From NCBI RefSeq assembly GCF_000600975.2, contig NZ_KK088652.1, positions 396,233 through 460,232 of the forward strand: a DNA stretch of 64,000 bases, given 5' to 3'. Under the pieces are notes generated by a model. The model worked only from the letters and a program-made list of their open reading frames with translations, did no database searches and had not been told where the DNA came from. Shown here piece by piece: positions 1 to 9,756 of this stretch. A program made the position numbers and the translations under genes. The stretch comes from Limimaricola hongkongensis DSM 17492 (GTDB lineage Bacteria > Pseudomonadota > Alphaproteobacteria > Rhodobacterales > Rhodobacteraceae). The first letter of the stretch is position 1, and every line of letters starts with the position of its first letter.

Positions 1-347
1 CCGCGATGAACGATCTCGTGCGCCCCTCCATGTATGACGCCCATCACGACATCATCCCGGTGGCCGAGCCCGAGGCCGGCGTCGAGACGAAGCCGTGGGA
101 CATCGTCGGCCCGGTCTGCGAGACCGGCGACACCTTCGCGCGGGAACGCGAACTGCCGCCCGTGGCCGAGGGCGATTTCGTCGCCTTCCGCTCGGCCGGG
201 GCGTATGGCGCGGTGATGGCGAGCGAGTACAACGCCCGGCCTCTGGTGCCCGAAGTGCTTGTCAGCGGCGATCAATTCGCGGTTATCCGCCGCAGGCCCA
301 GCTATGAGGAAATGATCGCGCGCGATAGCATCCCCGAATGGCTATGA
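1..347 (+). CDS. lysA: Diaminopimelate decarboxylase, C-terminal part only
   Basis: The last ~115 codons of LysA, the PLP enzyme that decarboxylates meso-diaminopimelate to lysine in the cytoplasm. The reading frame enters from the left edge, so the catalytic PLP domain lies outside the window. What is visible is the C-terminal beta domain: NDLVRPSMYDAHH, the CETGDTFA motif that carries the active-site Cys from the partner subunit, and AGAYGAVMASEYN, all typical of LysA. It ends at the TGA at 345-347. Downstream, about 60-120 bases separate it from the TIGR02302 gene on the same strand. Confidence 0.93.
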   Translation, partial: AMNDLVRPSMYDAHHDIIPVAEPEAGVETKPWDIVGPVCETGDTFARERELPPVAEGDFVAFRSAGAYGAVMASEYNARPLVPEVLVSGDQFAVIRRRPSYEEMIARDSIPEWL

Positions 348-468
348 TGGAGACGGCCCCACCGCGCCACACCCCGCCGCACGGAGCACACGGAGCACCG
401 GCACCCTGACCGAGACCCGCGATCCCCTGTCGCACCTGAAACGCCCCGTCGCGCTGACCCGCGCCGGG

Positions 469-2942
469 ATGATCGCCGAACGCGTGCTGCGCGCCTTCTG
501 GCCGCTGTGGTGCGTGGTCGCGCTGGCCCTCGCGCCGCTGATCGCGGGCTGGCAGGACCGGCTGCCGGTCGAGGCGTTCTGGGGCTGGGCGGTGCTGGCG
601 ATCCTCGGCGCGGTCGCGGGGCTGGGCTGGGGGCTGTGGCGGTTTCGCTGGCCGTCGCGCGCGGACGCGCTCGACCGGCTTGATCGCAGCCTGCCGGGCC
701 GCCCGGTCTCGGCGCTGCGCGACGCGCAGGCGACGGGGCGCGGCGACATGGGCTCCGAGGCGCTCTGGGCCGCGCATCAGGCGCGGATGCGGGCGCGCAG
801 CGAAAACGCCCCGCCGGCCCGGCCGAACCTGCGGCTCGCCGCCCGCGACCCGTTCGGGCTGCGCTATATCGCCTTGCTGTTGCTGCTGACGGCGCTGATG
901 TTCGGCTCGGTCTGGCGGCTGGGCAGCGTCACGGGCCTTGCGCCCGGCGGCGGCACGGCGCTGGCGCAGGGCCCGGTCTGGGAAGGCTGGATCGAGCCGC
1001 CCGCCCATACCGGGGCGCCGGTGCTCTACCTCGCCGACCAGCCGCCCGGCCCGCTTTCGGTGCCGGTCGGCAGCACCATCACCGTGCGGCTTTACGGCGA
1101 GGTCGGGGCACTGACGCTGGCCGAGACCGTGTCGGGCCGCACCGGCGAGCTGCCCGCCGCCTCCGAGCCGCGGCAGAGCTTCGAGGTGACGCGCGACGGG
1201 CGGATCGAGATCGACGGGCCGGGCGGCGCCGCGTGGCAGGTCGAGGTGATCCCGGACATGGCCCCGCAAGTGTCGGTCTCGGGCCCGATGGACACCACCG
1301 GGCCGGGGCAGATGGCCCTGCCTTTCCGCGCCATTGACGATCACGGCGTCGTCTCCGGCACCGCCACCATCGCGCGCGACACCCAGGCGGTGGAACGGCA
1401 GCATGGTCTTGCCACCGATCCCGATCCGCGCCCGGCGCTCACGGTCGATCTGCCGGTGCCCTTCACCGGCGACCGCGCCGAGATCGAGGAGATCCTCGCG
1501 GGCGAGTTCTCTGAGCACCCCTTCGCCAACATGCCGGTGCGGATCACGCTTGAAGTGACCGACGCCGCCGGTCAGAGCGGCGCCGCCGAGCCCTATCCGA
1601 CCACCCTGCCCGGCCGCCGTTTCTTCCAGCCGATGGCCCGCGTCGTGGCCGAGCAGCGCCGCGACCTGCTGTGGAGCCGCGACAACGCGGCCCGCGTGGT
1701 CGACCTGCTGCGCGCCGTCTCGCACCGGCCGCAGGAGGTGTTTCCGAACCAGACCACCTATCTGCGCCTGCGCGTGGCGCTGCGCCGTCTCGACACGCTG
1801 CGCCGCGCCCCCGGCGGGCTGTCGCAGGCCGCGCAGGAAGAAATCGCCAAGGCGCTGTGGGATCTCGCCGTGCAGCTCGAGGATGGCACGCTCGCGGATG
1901 CGCGCGAGCGGCTGCGCCGGGCGCAGGAGCGGCTGGCGCAGGCGATGCGCGACGGCGCCAGCCCCGACGAGATCGCCGAGCTGATGGACGAGCTGCGCGC
2001 CGCGACCGACGACTACCTGCGCATGCTGGCCGAGAACGCCGAACCGGGCGAAAGCGGAATAGACGAACCGCAGACCGGCGGCGGCGAGAGCATGCAGGTC
2101 ACGCCGGACGAGCTTCAGGCGCTGATGGACCGGATCCAGGAGCTGATGGAAGAGGGCCGCATGGCCGAGGCCGCCGAGCTGATGGAGCAGCTCAACCGCA
2201 TGATGGAGAATTTGCAGGTGGCGCAGGGCGAAGGCGGCAGCGGCCCGCGCACGCCGGGCCAGCAATCGATGCAGGACCTTCAGGATTCGCTGCGCGATCA
2301 GCAGGATCTCTCGGACGAGGCGTTCCGCGACCTGCAGGACCGCTTCAATGGCCGCGATCCGGGACAACGGCAGGGTCAGGGCCAGGGTCAGAGTCAGGGG
2401 CAAGGCCAGCCCGACGGCACGGCGCCGCCATCGCCCGGCGACGAACGCAGCCTCGCGGATCGCCAGCGGGCGCTGCGCGAAGAGCTGGACCGCCAGCGCG
2501 GCGCCCTGCCCCGGCTCGACGGCGAGGCGGCGGAGCGGGCGGCCGAGGCGCTCGACCGGGCGGGCCGCGCCATGGATGGTGCCGAAGAGGCGCTTCGGCG
2601 CGACGACCTCGCGGGCGCCATCGACCGGCAGGCCGAGGCCGACCGAGGCGCTGCGCGGGGCGGCGCGCGAACTGGGCGAAGCGCTGGCGCGCGGCGAGGC
2701 GGAAGAGACCGACCGACCCGGCGATGGCGACCGGCGCGGCGCCGGGGCGGGCCAGCGCGACCCGCTGGGCCGCGACACCGGCCGAGCGGGGCGGCTCGGG
2801 CAGCGACGAGACGATGCTCGACGGCACCGACCCGGCGCGCCGCGCCGAGGAGCTGCTGGGCGAAATCCGCCGCCGGGCCGCGGAGCGCGAGCGGCCCCGC
2901 GCCGAGCGCGACTACCTCGAACGGCTGCTTGACCTGTTCTGA
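469..2942 (+). CDS. DUF4175/TIGR02302 family membrane protein, apparently frameshifted twice near its end
   Basis: A large alphaproteobacterial membrane protein of unknown function. Three hydrophobic segments lie in the first ~150 residues (around AFWPLWCVVALALAPL, FWGWAVLAILGAVAG and YIALLLLLTALMFG), followed by a long Glu/Arg-rich helical region and a Gln-Gly repeat (GQGQGQSQGQGQ, about 2365-2410). The single frame runs to 2961, but family-like sequence leaves it: near 2640 the homologous reading (LRGAARELGEALARGEAEE, then QRDPLGRD) moves to the next frame, and at the GGGG run 2788-2791 it moves again to a frame ending SDETMLDG...YLERLLDLF at 2942. One extra base at each place explains both. 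Either sequencing errors or a broken 3' end. The ATG at 469 also seems late: in-frame homologous-looking codons extend back to a CTG at 406. Confidence 0.72.
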
Positions 2943-2957
2943 TCCCGGGCGGCGCGC

Positions 2958-4889
2958 CTAGCCCAGCGCGTCGAGCAGGCGGCGCAGCCAGCCGTCGAGC
3001 CCGACCCTCAGCCCGTCGATCATTGCCGCATAGCTGTCGAGCAGGGGCGCCAGCGGCGGCAGCATCGCGCCGAGGCGCGCGGCATGTGAATAGACCAGCG
3101 CCAGCACCGCCGCGAACAGCAGCGCCACGCCAAAGCCGAGCCGAAAGCCCCGCCCCCTCCGGCTGTCGGAGCTCTCGACCGCCCTGCCCGGCTGGCCACG
3201 CAGCGGCGCATTGCGCAGGCTGGAATTGATCTCCTCGATATCCGGCAAGAGATCGCGCCGGGTCACCGCCCCGGTCGACGCGGCGGCGAGCGTCGCCCGT
3301 TCCCGCGCGGCGGCATGCGTGTCGGCCCAATCCTCGTGCGGGTCGGTCCAGTCCTCATCCTCCGTCGCGCCCCTCCAGGCCTCGTCCTGCCGCTGCTTGG
3401 CGCGGGCATCCTCGGTCGGCGCCCCCGCGGCATCGTGGCCGGGCGCATAGACGAAGGGATCGTCCTGCGGCTCTTGCGGCGTATCGTGGGCGGCAAGGGC
3501 CGCGTCCTGCGCATGGGACGGGACGGGTCCGGGCGCAGCGGCGTCATCCATGTGGGCGCCGGTCGCAGGGGCATCGCGCGCGTCATCCATATCCTCGCCA
3601 TCGCGTTCGGCGGCAAAGGCGCGCGGCGCGTGATCCAGCGTCGGTTGCCGGTGAAACGGATCCGCATCGGGATCGTCCTCTTGCGCCGCGAAGAGCCGCC
3701 CATCCTCATCCTCGTCGCCGGAAGGGAAAGGGTCCGCGTCTGCCTCTGCATGGACCGGTGCGCGCGGCTCCCTCCCGGCCCGCCCCCGCTCGTCGGCGCC
3801 GGGATCGAAAGCCGCGTCCGGTCCGAAGGCCGCGCTCTCGTCCTGCGCCTCGGGAGCGTCGTCCTGCGCGTCGCCGGACAAATCCTGCATGCCGGTGCGA
3901 AACGGGTCGCGGTCGCTTTCCTCCTCGAGATCGTCGATCTCGTCCAGCGCATCGAAATCGCGCCCGTCCGCCGCCCTCCCCGCGCGAGACGCCGCCGCCT
4001 CTTGCGGCGCGGCGGCGGCGTCCCAGTCATCCGCCCCATCCCCTGCGACATCGTCGCGGAACGGGTCCTCCTCGGGATCATCGTCTTCCGGTGCGAACAT
4101 CACGGAGCGATCATCCGGCTCCTCTGCGCTGGCCCATTCGCGATCCTCGCCCTGCTCCGCCGCCCACGGCGCGCTGCCGGCGGCAGGCGGGGCCGGATCG
4201 CGGGCCTCCGGGGCTCCGGCCTCATCGACCTCATCGACCTCATCGACCTCATCGACCTCATCGACCTCATCGACCTCATCGACCTCATCGACCTCGGGCG
4301 CACCGGGATCGGGGCGCATGGCAAGAGTGGACACCTCGTCTTCGCGAGGGTCCGCACCGGCGGGGCCGGCCTCTCGCGGTTTGGCCTCGGGCGCGGGGAA
4401 GTCATCGGCCTGCGGAGCCGGTTCCTCCGCCTCGCCCCCATGGGCGAGCGCCTCGGCTTCGCTGCGCGCCGGGGCCGCGTCCGGCTCGAAACTCTCCTCC
4501 CGTTCCGCCCGCCCGGTGTCGCGGCCGTCGATGGAAGGAGAGCCGCCTTCCCGTTCCGGCGTCTCTGGCGGCAGCGCGGGCGGGGCGTCCCCGGCGCTTT
4601 CTGCAACGGCCGTCCCCGCTGCCGTGCCGCCCTGCGGCCCGACCGGGCCGGACCGGCGGCGGGCGGCGGCCTCGCGCTCGGCCTCGGCGCGCAGGATCTC
4701 GGCGATCTCGGGGGTGATCGTGCTGCGCGGCGCGGCCGGCCTGTCGGTCTCTTCGGCCATGGTCTCGGGCGCGGGCCAGGCGAGCCAGGTGAGGCTGCAA
4801 TTCGAGCACTGCACGTCGCGCCCCGCGGCGGGCACCGCATCGCGCGCAACCTCGTATTGCGCCCCGCAATTCGGGCAGGTCAATCGCAT
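2958..4889 (-). CDS. MJ0042-type zinc-ribbon protein with acidic repeat region and C-terminal membrane segment
   Basis: A 643-aa protein of unknown role found next to ftsE in Rhodobacterales. The N-terminus MRLTCPNCGAQYEV plus VQCSNCSLTW forms a CxxC...CxxC zinc ribbon. Residues ~60-520 are very acidic and low in complexity, with eight perfect EVD repeats. A single membrane helix lies near the C-terminus (FGVALLFAAVLALVYSHA), so the acidic part and ribbon are probably cytoplasmic. I take the ATG at 4889, preceded by GAGGGG at good spacing; ATGs at 4898 and 4922 are in frame. The gene is divergent from ftsE across 175 bp. The opposite strand is also open over much of the gene, an effect of GC-rich codon use. 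Confidence 0.78.
   Translation of the reverse strand: MRLTCPNCGAQYEVARDAVPAAGRDVQCSNCSLTWLAWPAPETMAEETDRPAAPRSTITPEIAEILRAEAEREAAARRRSGPVGPQGGTAAGTAVAESAGDAPPALPPETPEREGGSPSIDGRDTGRAEREESFEPDAAPARSEAEALAHGGEAEEPAPQADDFPAPEAKPREAGPAGADPREDEVSTLAMRPDPGAPEVDEVDEVDEVDEVDEVDEVDEVDEAGAPEARDPAPPAAGSAPWAAEQGEDREWASAEEPDDRSVMFAPEDDDPEEDPFRDDVAGDGADDWDAAAAPQEAAASRAGRAADGRDFDALDEIDDLEEESDRDPFRTGMQDLSGDAQDDAPEAQDESAAFGPDAAFDPGADERGRAGREPRAPVHAEADADPFPSGDEDEDGRLFAAQEDDPDADPFHRQPTLDHAPRAFAAERDGEDMDDARDAPATGAHMDDAAAPGPVPSHAQDAALAAHDTPQEPQDDPFVYAPGHDAAGAPTEDARAKQRQDEAWRGATEDEDWTDPHEDWADTHAAARERATLAAASTGAVTRRDLLPDIEEINSSLRNAPLRGQPGRAVESSDSRRGRGFRLGFGVALLFAAVLALVYSHAARLGAMLPPLAPLLDSYAAMIDGLRVGLDGWLRRLLDALG
4221..4292. 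repeat. Eight perfect tandem copies of a 9-bp unit inside the zinc-ribbon gene
   Basis: The unit CTCATCGAC is repeated eight times without a mismatch, followed by a partial CTC. On the coding (minus) strand it encodes a repeated Glu-Val-Asp triplet. The unit length is a multiple of three, so gain or loss of copies keeps the reading frame. Perfect identity suggests recent slippage. Confidence 0.95.
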
Positions 4890-4989
4890 CCGTCTCATCC
4901 CCTCGCGCCCGGTCAGGGCCACTGCCGGGCCAGCCTAGCGGTCCCGCGACGGCGCGCCAAGAACGGGCATCACACGCGGACCCGGCTGA

Positions 4990-5007
4990 TGCAGCGCTGC
5001 AATTGCA
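4990..5007. promoter_or_regulatory. Overlapping palindromes between the zinc-ribbon gene and ftsE
   Basis: TGCAGCGCTGCA (4990-5001) is a perfect 12-bp palindrome and overlaps TGCAATTGCA (4998-5007), another perfect palindrome. They sit in the 175-bp divergent gap, 58 bases ahead of the ftsE start. They could be an operator for either gene. No factor is assigned. Confidence 0.3.
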
Positions 5008-5064
5008 ACCACGGCCCCGGTCGGGCAGAAGAGGGGAACGACCAACACAGCGGGTGATCGGCAG

Positions 5065-5739
5065 GTGATCGAACTTCGGGACGTGGCCTATAGTTACGGC
5101 GGAGGAGAGCTGTTCTCCGGCCTGTCGCTGTCGCTCGCGCCGGGGTCGTTCCACTTCCTGACCGGCCCCTCCGGCGCCGGCAAGACGACGCTGCTGAAGC
5201 TGTGCTACGGCGATCTCGTGCCGACCTCCGGCGAGGTGGCGCTGTGGGACGAGGCGACCACCGGCATGGCGCGCGACGGGCTCGCGCTCAACCGCCGCCG
5301 GATCGGCGTGGTGCACCAGGATTGCCAGTTTCTCGACCACCTGCCCTTGCGCGACAACGTGGCGCTGCCGCTCACGGTGGCGGGCCGCCATCACGAGGCC
5401 GAGGCCTATCTGCCGGATCTTCTGGCATGGGTCGGGCTGTCGCGCCACGCCGACCGCCGCCCGCCCGAACTGTCGGGCGGCGAACGGCAGCGTGCGGCGC
5501 TCGCCCGCGCGGTGATCATGTCGCCCGAAGTGATCATCGCCGACGAGCCCACCGGCAATATCGACTGGGACATGTCGCAGCGGCTTCTGGCGCTGCTGGT
5601 GGAGCTGAACCGCATGGGCAAGGCGGTGCTGGTGGCCACGCATGACATGAACCTGATCCGCTCGGCCAAGGCGCAGGTCGCGGTGCGCACGCTTCGGCTC
5701 AAGGACCGGCAGCTGATCGCCGCGGGGGCCGAATTGTGA
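5065..5739 (+). CDS. ftsE: Cell division ATP-binding protein FtsE
   Basis: The ATPase of the FtsEX complex, which sits at the division ring and couples ATP hydrolysis to activation of periplasmic peptidoglycan hydrolases. All ABC motifs are present in a 224-aa protein: Walker A GPSGAGKTT, Q-loop VHQDCQFL, signature LSGGERQRAALARA, Walker B VIIADEPTGNID and switch His in VLVATHD. The start is GTG at 5065. The stop TGA overlaps the GTG start of ftsX, so the two are translationally coupled, as expected for a complex with fixed stoichiometry. Confidence 0.95.
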   Translation: MIELRDVAYSYGGGELFSGLSLSLAPGSFHFLTGPSGAGKTTLLKLCYGDLVPTSGEVALWDEATTGMARDGLALNRRRIGVVHQDCQFLDHLPLRDNVALPLTVAGRHHEAEAYLPDLLAWVGLSRHADRRPPELSGGERQRAALARAVIMSPEVIIADEPTGNIDWDMSQRLLALLVELNRMGKAVLVATHDMNLIRSAKAQVAVRTLRLKDRQLIAAGAEL

Positions 5740-6644
5740 GACCCGCCATCCGCACCGCTCTGGCGCTGCTCGCCGGTGACGCGCAGGCCGACCGCTCCGT
5801 GCCGCCCACCGGCTTCACCGCGCGGCTGACGCTGTTCACCGCCGCCGCCATGGCGCTGCTCACGGTGTTCGCGCTGTCGCTGTCGCTGGCGGCGGGGCGG
5901 CTCGCCACGCGCTGGTCGGACGATCTGGCGCAGACCGCGACCCTGCGCATCTCGGCCCCCGCCGAACAGATGGACGCGCAGACCGCCGCGGCGCTGGAGG
6001 TGCTGCGCACCACGCCCGGCGTCGCCACGGCCCGCGCGCTCACCCAGGAAGAGGAACAGGCCTTGCTGACACCATGGTTCGGACCGGACCTGCCGCTCGG
6101 CACGCTGCCGGTCCCCAAGCTGATCGAGATCACCGAAGAAGGGCGCGGCATCGACGCCACCGGCCTGCGCGCCCGGCTGCAGGCCGAGGTGCCCGGCGCG
6201 GTGCTCGACGACCATACCCGCTGGCGCGAACCGCTGGTGGCCGCCGCCGGGCGGCTGCGCGGCTTGGGCGCGCTGGCGATCGTGCTGATCGGCGCCTCGA
6301 CGGCGGCGATGATCACGCTGGCGGCGCAATCGGCGCTCTCGGCCAACGCGCAGGTGATCCGGGTGCTGCGGCTAGTGGGGGCGCGCGACGCCTATATCGC
6401 CCGCGCCTTCGTGCGCCGTTTCACGCTGCGGGCGCTGACCGGGGCGGCGGCGGGCACGCTGGCGGGCGCGGTGCTTGTGGCGCTGTTGCCGGGCGGGTCC
6501 GACGAGGCGCGCGGCGTGCTCACCGGGATCGGCTTTTCGGGCGGCGACTGGCTCTGGCTGCCGCTGATCCCGCCGCTCGCCGCCGCCGTGGCCTTTGCCG
6601 CGACCCGCGGCGCCGCGCGGCGCATGCTGGAGCGGCAGTCGTGA
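5736..6644 (+). CDS. ftsX: Cell division protein FtsX
   Basis: The membrane partner of FtsE, 302 aa, the usual length. One membrane helix follows the short N-terminal tail (LFTAAAMALLTVFALSLSLA), then a periplasmic domain of about 140 residues, then three further helices (GALAIVLIGASTAAMITLAA, ALTGAAAGTLAGAVLVALLP, LPLIPPLAAAVAFAA). It starts at GTG 5736, overlapping the ftsE stop, and its own stop overlaps the GTG of plsC. Identification rests on topology and on the ftsE neighbour. Confidence 0.92.
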   Translation: MRPAIRTALALLAGDAQADRSVPPTGFTARLTLFTAAAMALLTVFALSLSLAAGRLATRWSDDLAQTATLRISAPAEQMDAQTAAALEVLRTTPGVATARALTQEEEQALLTPWFGPDLPLGTLPVPKLIEITEEGRGIDATGLRARLQAEVPGAVLDDHTRWREPLVAAAGRLRGLGALAIVLIGASTAAMITLAAQSALSANAQVIRVLRLVGARDAYIARAFVRRFTLRALTGAAAGTLAGAVLVALLPGGSDEARGVLTGIGFSGGDWLWLPLIPPLAAAVAFAATRGAARRMLERQS

Positions 6645-7393
6645 GCGGGCTGGCCCATGCGTGGCGCTGGTTGCGCAGCCTCGTCTTCAGCGTGACGATC
6701 TATGCCGCGATGCTGCCGATCGGGCTGGCCTACCTGCCATGGACCATCGCCCATCGCGACGGCGCGGTGGCCGCGGCGCATCGCTGGTGCCGTTTCGTGA
6801 CATGGCTGGCGCGGGTGCTTCTGGGGCTGCGCTGCGAGGTGCGCGGCACGCCGCCCGAGGGCGAGGTGATGATCGCGGCCAAGCATCAGAGCTTTCTCGA
6901 CATCATCCTGATCTACGGCGCCGTGCCGCGTGGCCGGTTCATCATGAAAAAGGAGCTGGTCTACGCGCCGATCCTCGGCCAGATCGCGCTCCGGCTGGGC
7001 TGCGTGCCGGTCGATCGCGGCAAGCGCGGCGCCGCCATCAAGCAGATGATGGCCGATGTGCGCGCGGGGCGCGCCGATCCCGGCCAGCTGATCATCTATC
7101 CGCAGGGCACGCGCGTCGCACCCGGCGTCGCCGCGCCCTACAAGATGGGCACCGCCGCGCTCTACCGCGAGCTGGGCCAGCCCTGCGTGCCGGTGGCCTG
7201 CAATGTCGGCGTGTTCTGGCCCAAGCGCGGCGTGCTGCGTCGCCCCGGCACCGCCATCGTCGAATTCCTGCCCGAGATCCCGGCGGGGCTCGCCGCGCCC
7301 GATTTCATGGCGCGGCTGGAGCAGGAGATCGAGACGCGCTCCGACAGGCTGCTGGCCGAGGCCGGGTTCCCGATCGCCGTGGGACCGCGCTGA
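6641..7393 (+). CDS. plsC: 1-acyl-sn-glycerol-3-phosphate acyltransferase
   Basis: Transfers the second acyl chain onto lysophosphatidic acid to make phosphatidic acid at the inner membrane face. The 250-aa protein has an N-terminal membrane segment (SVTIYAAMLPIGLAYL) and the four acyltransferase motifs: HQSFLD (the HX4D catalytic pair), VPVDRGKRG, YPQGTR (a variant of FPEGTR) and a downstream VPVACN. The GTG start at 6641 overlaps the ftsX stop and the TGA overlaps the next ATG, so it belongs to the ftsEX operon. Confidence 0.9.
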   Translation: MSGLAHAWRWLRSLVFSVTIYAAMLPIGLAYLPWTIAHRDGAVAAAHRWCRFVTWLARVLLGLRCEVRGTPPEGEVMIAAKHQSFLDIILIYGAVPRGRFIMKKELVYAPILGQIALRLGCVPVDRGKRGAAIKQMMADVRAGRADPGQLIIYPQGTRVAPGVAAPYKMGTAALYRELGQPCVPVACNVGVFWPKRGVLRRPGTAIVEFLPEIPAGLAAPDFMARLEQEIETRSDRLLAEAGFPIAVGPR

Positions 7394-7998
7394 TGCGCCG
7401 GATCGAGACGATCGAGGCGCTGGAGCGGCTCTACGAGCGCAAGCCCGCGGGCGCGGCGCTCGACAAGGTGACCGACCGGCTGACGCCCGCTCAGGCGCGC
7501 TGGATCGGCGCCGCGCGGTTCTGCGTGCTGTCCACGGTCGGCCCCGAGGGCACCGATGCCAGCCCGCGCGGCGATGACGGCCCGGTGGTCGAGATCGCCG
7601 ATCCGCGCACCCTGCTGATGCCCGACTGGCGCGGCAACAACCGGATGGATTCGCTGCGCAACATCGTCCGCGACGGGCGAGTGAGCCTGATGTTCATGGT
7701 GGCGGGGTCGACCATCGTGATGCGGGTCAACGGCCGCGCCGTGATCAGCGACGATCCCGAACTGACGGGGCGCTTCGCCCATGAGGGACGGCATCCCAGA
7801 TCGGTAATCGTGGTGACACTGGCCGAGGCCTATCCGCAATGCGCCAAGGCGCTGATGCGCTCGGGGCTGTGGAGCCGCGGCGACGAGAGCGGGGACCTGC
7901 CCGGCCTCGGCACGCTGATCGAGGAGGCGAAGGCCGGGTTCGACGGCGCGGCATTCGATGCCGAATGGCCGGGACGCGCGAAGACCACCATGTGGTAG
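7393..7998 (+). CDS. Pyridoxamine 5'-phosphate oxidase-like FMN-binding protein (MSMEG_1061 type)
   Basis: A 201-aa split-barrel flavoprotein. The segment FCVLSTVGPEGTDASPRGDD followed by LLMPDWRGNNRMDSLRNI is typical of the PPOX family, where it binds FMN phosphate. It most resembles the MSMEG_1061-type subfamily rather than true PdxH, so the substrate is unknown. The ATG overlaps the plsC stop (ATGA). The gene ends 22 bases before a dispersed repeat that lies between it and convergent accA. Confidence 0.82.
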   Translation: MRRIETIEALERLYERKPAGAALDKVTDRLTPAQARWIGAARFCVLSTVGPEGTDASPRGDDGPVVEIADPRTLLMPDWRGNNRMDSLRNIVRDGRVSLMFMVAGSTIVMRVNGRAVISDDPELTGRFAHEGRHPRSVIVVTLAEAYPQCAKALMRSGLWSRGDESGDLPGLGTLIEEAKAGFDGAAFDAEWPGRAKTTMW

Positions 7999-8019
7999 CG
8001 CCCGGCGTCGCCGTCGCGC

Positions 8020-8050
8020 CATGCGTATTTTCGGAATGGTGAGGTGAAGG
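8020..8050. repeat. Copy 1 of a dispersed intergenic repeat (core ATGCGTATTTTCGGAATGG)
   Basis: The core CATGCGTATTT-NN-GGAATGGTGA appears here once, in the 61-bp gap between the convergent ends of the PPOX gene and accA. Two further copies, in opposite orientation to each other, lie at 25580-25647. All three are at gene 3' ends. Confidence 0.8.
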
Positions 8051-8059
8051 GGGCCGCGC

Positions 8060-9022
8060 TCAGGCGGCCAGCCCCTTCGAGCCGAGATCGAGATATTTCT
8101 TGCGGCGGTCGGCGCGCACAGCCTGACCGTCCATGCCCTCCAGCTCGCCGAGCATCTTCTCGATCTCGCGACCCACCGCGTCGATCGCGGCCTCCGAATC
8201 GCGATGCGCGCCGCCCAGCGGCTCCGCCACGATCCGGTCGCACACGCCCAGCTCCTTGAGCTCCTGCGCCGTCAGGCGCAGCGCCTCGGCGGCCTCGCGC
8301 ATCTTCTCGGCGTCCTTCCACAGGATCGAGGCGCAGCCCTCGGGCGAGATCACCGAGTAGATCGAATGCTCCAGCATCGCGACGCGGTTGGCGGTGGCAA
8401 AGGCCACGGCCCCGCCCGAGCCGCCCTCGCCGATGATCACCGAGACCAGCGGCACTTCGATCTGCAGGCACTTCTCGGTCGAACGCGCGATCGCCTCGGA
8501 CTGGCCGCGCTCCTCCGCGCCCTTGCCCGGATAGGCGCCGGGCGTGTCGACGAGGGTGACGACGGGCAGGCCGAAGCGATGCGCCAGATCCATCAGCCGG
8601 ATCGCCTTGCGGTAGCCCTCGGGGCGGGCCATGCCGAAATTGCGCTCGATGCGGCTCTTGGTGTCGTTGCCCTTCTCGTGGCCGATCACCACCACCGGGC
8701 GGCCATTGAGACGCGCGAGACCGCCCATCACGGCGTGGTCGTCGGCGAAGTTGCGGTCGCCGGCGAGCGGCGTGTACTCGGTGAAGAGCCGCTCGATGTA
8801 ATCCTTGCAATGCGGCCGCTCGGGATGGCGCGCGACCTGGCATTTGCGCCAGGGCGTCAGGCTGCCGTAAAGCTGCGACAGCATGTCGTGGCTCTTGCGG
8901 TCGAGCGCGGCGGCCTCCTTCTCGACATCCATCTCGGGGCTGCGCTTGGCCAGCGCGCGCAGCTCCTCGGCCTGGCCTTCGATCTCGGCGAGCGGCTTCT
9001 CGAATTCGAGGTAGATGGTCAT
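8060..9022 (-). CDS. accA: Acetyl-CoA carboxylase carboxyltransferase subunit alpha
   Basis: The alpha half of the carboxyltransferase that moves the carboxyl group from biotin-BCCP to acetyl-CoA, giving malonyl-CoA for fatty acid synthesis. The protein is 320 aa, the usual length. It begins [15 protein letters not shown] and carries [30 protein letters not shown] and [13 protein letters not shown], all diagnostic of AccA. The gene is convergent with the PPOX gene and divergent from the DUF6173 gene. The malonyl-CoA would also feed the PKS later in the window. Confidence 0.97.
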   Translation of the reverse strand: MTIYLEFEKPLAEIEGQAEELRALAKRSPEMDVEKEAAALDRKSHDMLSQLYGSLTPWRKCQVARHPERPHCKDYIERLFTEYTPLAGDRNFADDHAVMGGLARLNGRPVVVIGHEKGNDTKSRIERNFGMARPEGYRKAIRLMDLAHRFGLPVVTLVDTPGAYPGKGAEERGQSEAIARSTEKCLQIEVPLVSVIIGEGGSGGAVAFATANRVAMLEHSIYSVISPEGCASILWKDAEKMREAAEALRLTAQELKELGVCDRIVAEPLGGAHRDSEAAIDAVGREIEKMLGELEGMDGQAVRADRRKKYLDLGSKGLAA

Positions 9023-9158
9023 GCAAAGGCCCCTGCGGTTGCTCGTGGCCGTATATGACGCGTCCCGCGGCCCCATGCAACTCGCCCGCCGCCGCTTGAC
9101 GCCCGGCGCGCCGGGACCATCCTGTCCCGGCGCACCCCGCGCGCAAGGAGGGACCGCC

Positions 9159-9698
9159 ATGGCCGACCACATCATCGCCACCGCCGCCGAGGCGCTGGAG
9201 GCCGAGGCGCTGCCCCGGCTGCACGAGGTGCGCGCCGATGTCGCCGCGCCCTGCACGCCCGAAACCCTGCCTCCGGCGCTGCGCCGCCCCGCCGAAGGCA
9301 AGAGCCCGGCCCGTTGGGCCTATGAGCGGCTGATCCACTACATTTCCCGCTTCGAAGACGGGCTGGAGCCGGGCGAAGAGGTCGCCATGGCGATGACCGG
9401 CGGCCATTCGGGCGTGCTGCGCATCCAGGGCATGGGCTATTTCGACCCCGACATCGTCACCTTCTACGGCATCGACCCGTCGGGCGCGAAGACCCAGCTG
9501 ATCCAGCATGTCAGCCAGCTATCGGTGATGCTGCGCGCGGCGCCGCGCCCGCGCCCCGAGGCCCCGCCCGAACGGATCGGCTTCCGGCTCGCGCGCGAGC
9601 TGGAGGATGAAGACGGGGACGGGCAAGCGAAGGAGAAAGAGCCCGCCGGAGAGGACCGCGGGGCACAGGGACCCGATGCCGCGCCCGAGGCATCGTGA
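9159..9698 (+). CDS. DUF6173 family protein
   Basis: A 179-aa cytoplasmic protein of unknown function, seen widely in Rhodobacterales. The central part ([20 protein letters not shown], then [20 protein letters not shown] and [19 protein letters not shown]) is the conserved domain. The last ~40 residues are charged and low in complexity. A strong ribosome site, AAGGAGGG, ends 6 bases before the ATG at 9159, which decides the start. It is divergent from accA across 136 bp. Confidence 0.75.
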   Translation: MADHIIATAAEALEAEALPRLHEVRADVAAPCTPETLPPALRRPAEGKSPARWAYERLIHYISRFEDGLEPGEEVAMAMTGGHSGVLRIQGMGYFDPDIVTFYGIDPSGAKTQLIQHVSQLSVMLRAAPRPRPEAPPERIGFRLARELEDEDGDGQAKEKEPAGEDRGAQGPDAAPEAS

Positions 9699-9756
9699 CA
9701 AGCCGGTGGATTCGGTCTACTTCACGGCCCGATACGCCAGTTTCGAGGATCACCAG

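Noticed and set aside
283..5057. Long antisense frames across the TIGR02302 gene (minus, to 3330) and the zinc-ribbon gene (plus, 3315-5057)
   Set aside because: Composition is that of shadow frames, and both run across the boundaries of real genes. No recognisable domain.
8060..9301. Longer accA frame starting at 9301
   Set aside because: AccA homologues begin at [10 protein letters not shown] (9022). The extension lies over the DUF6173 gene with its strong ribosome site.
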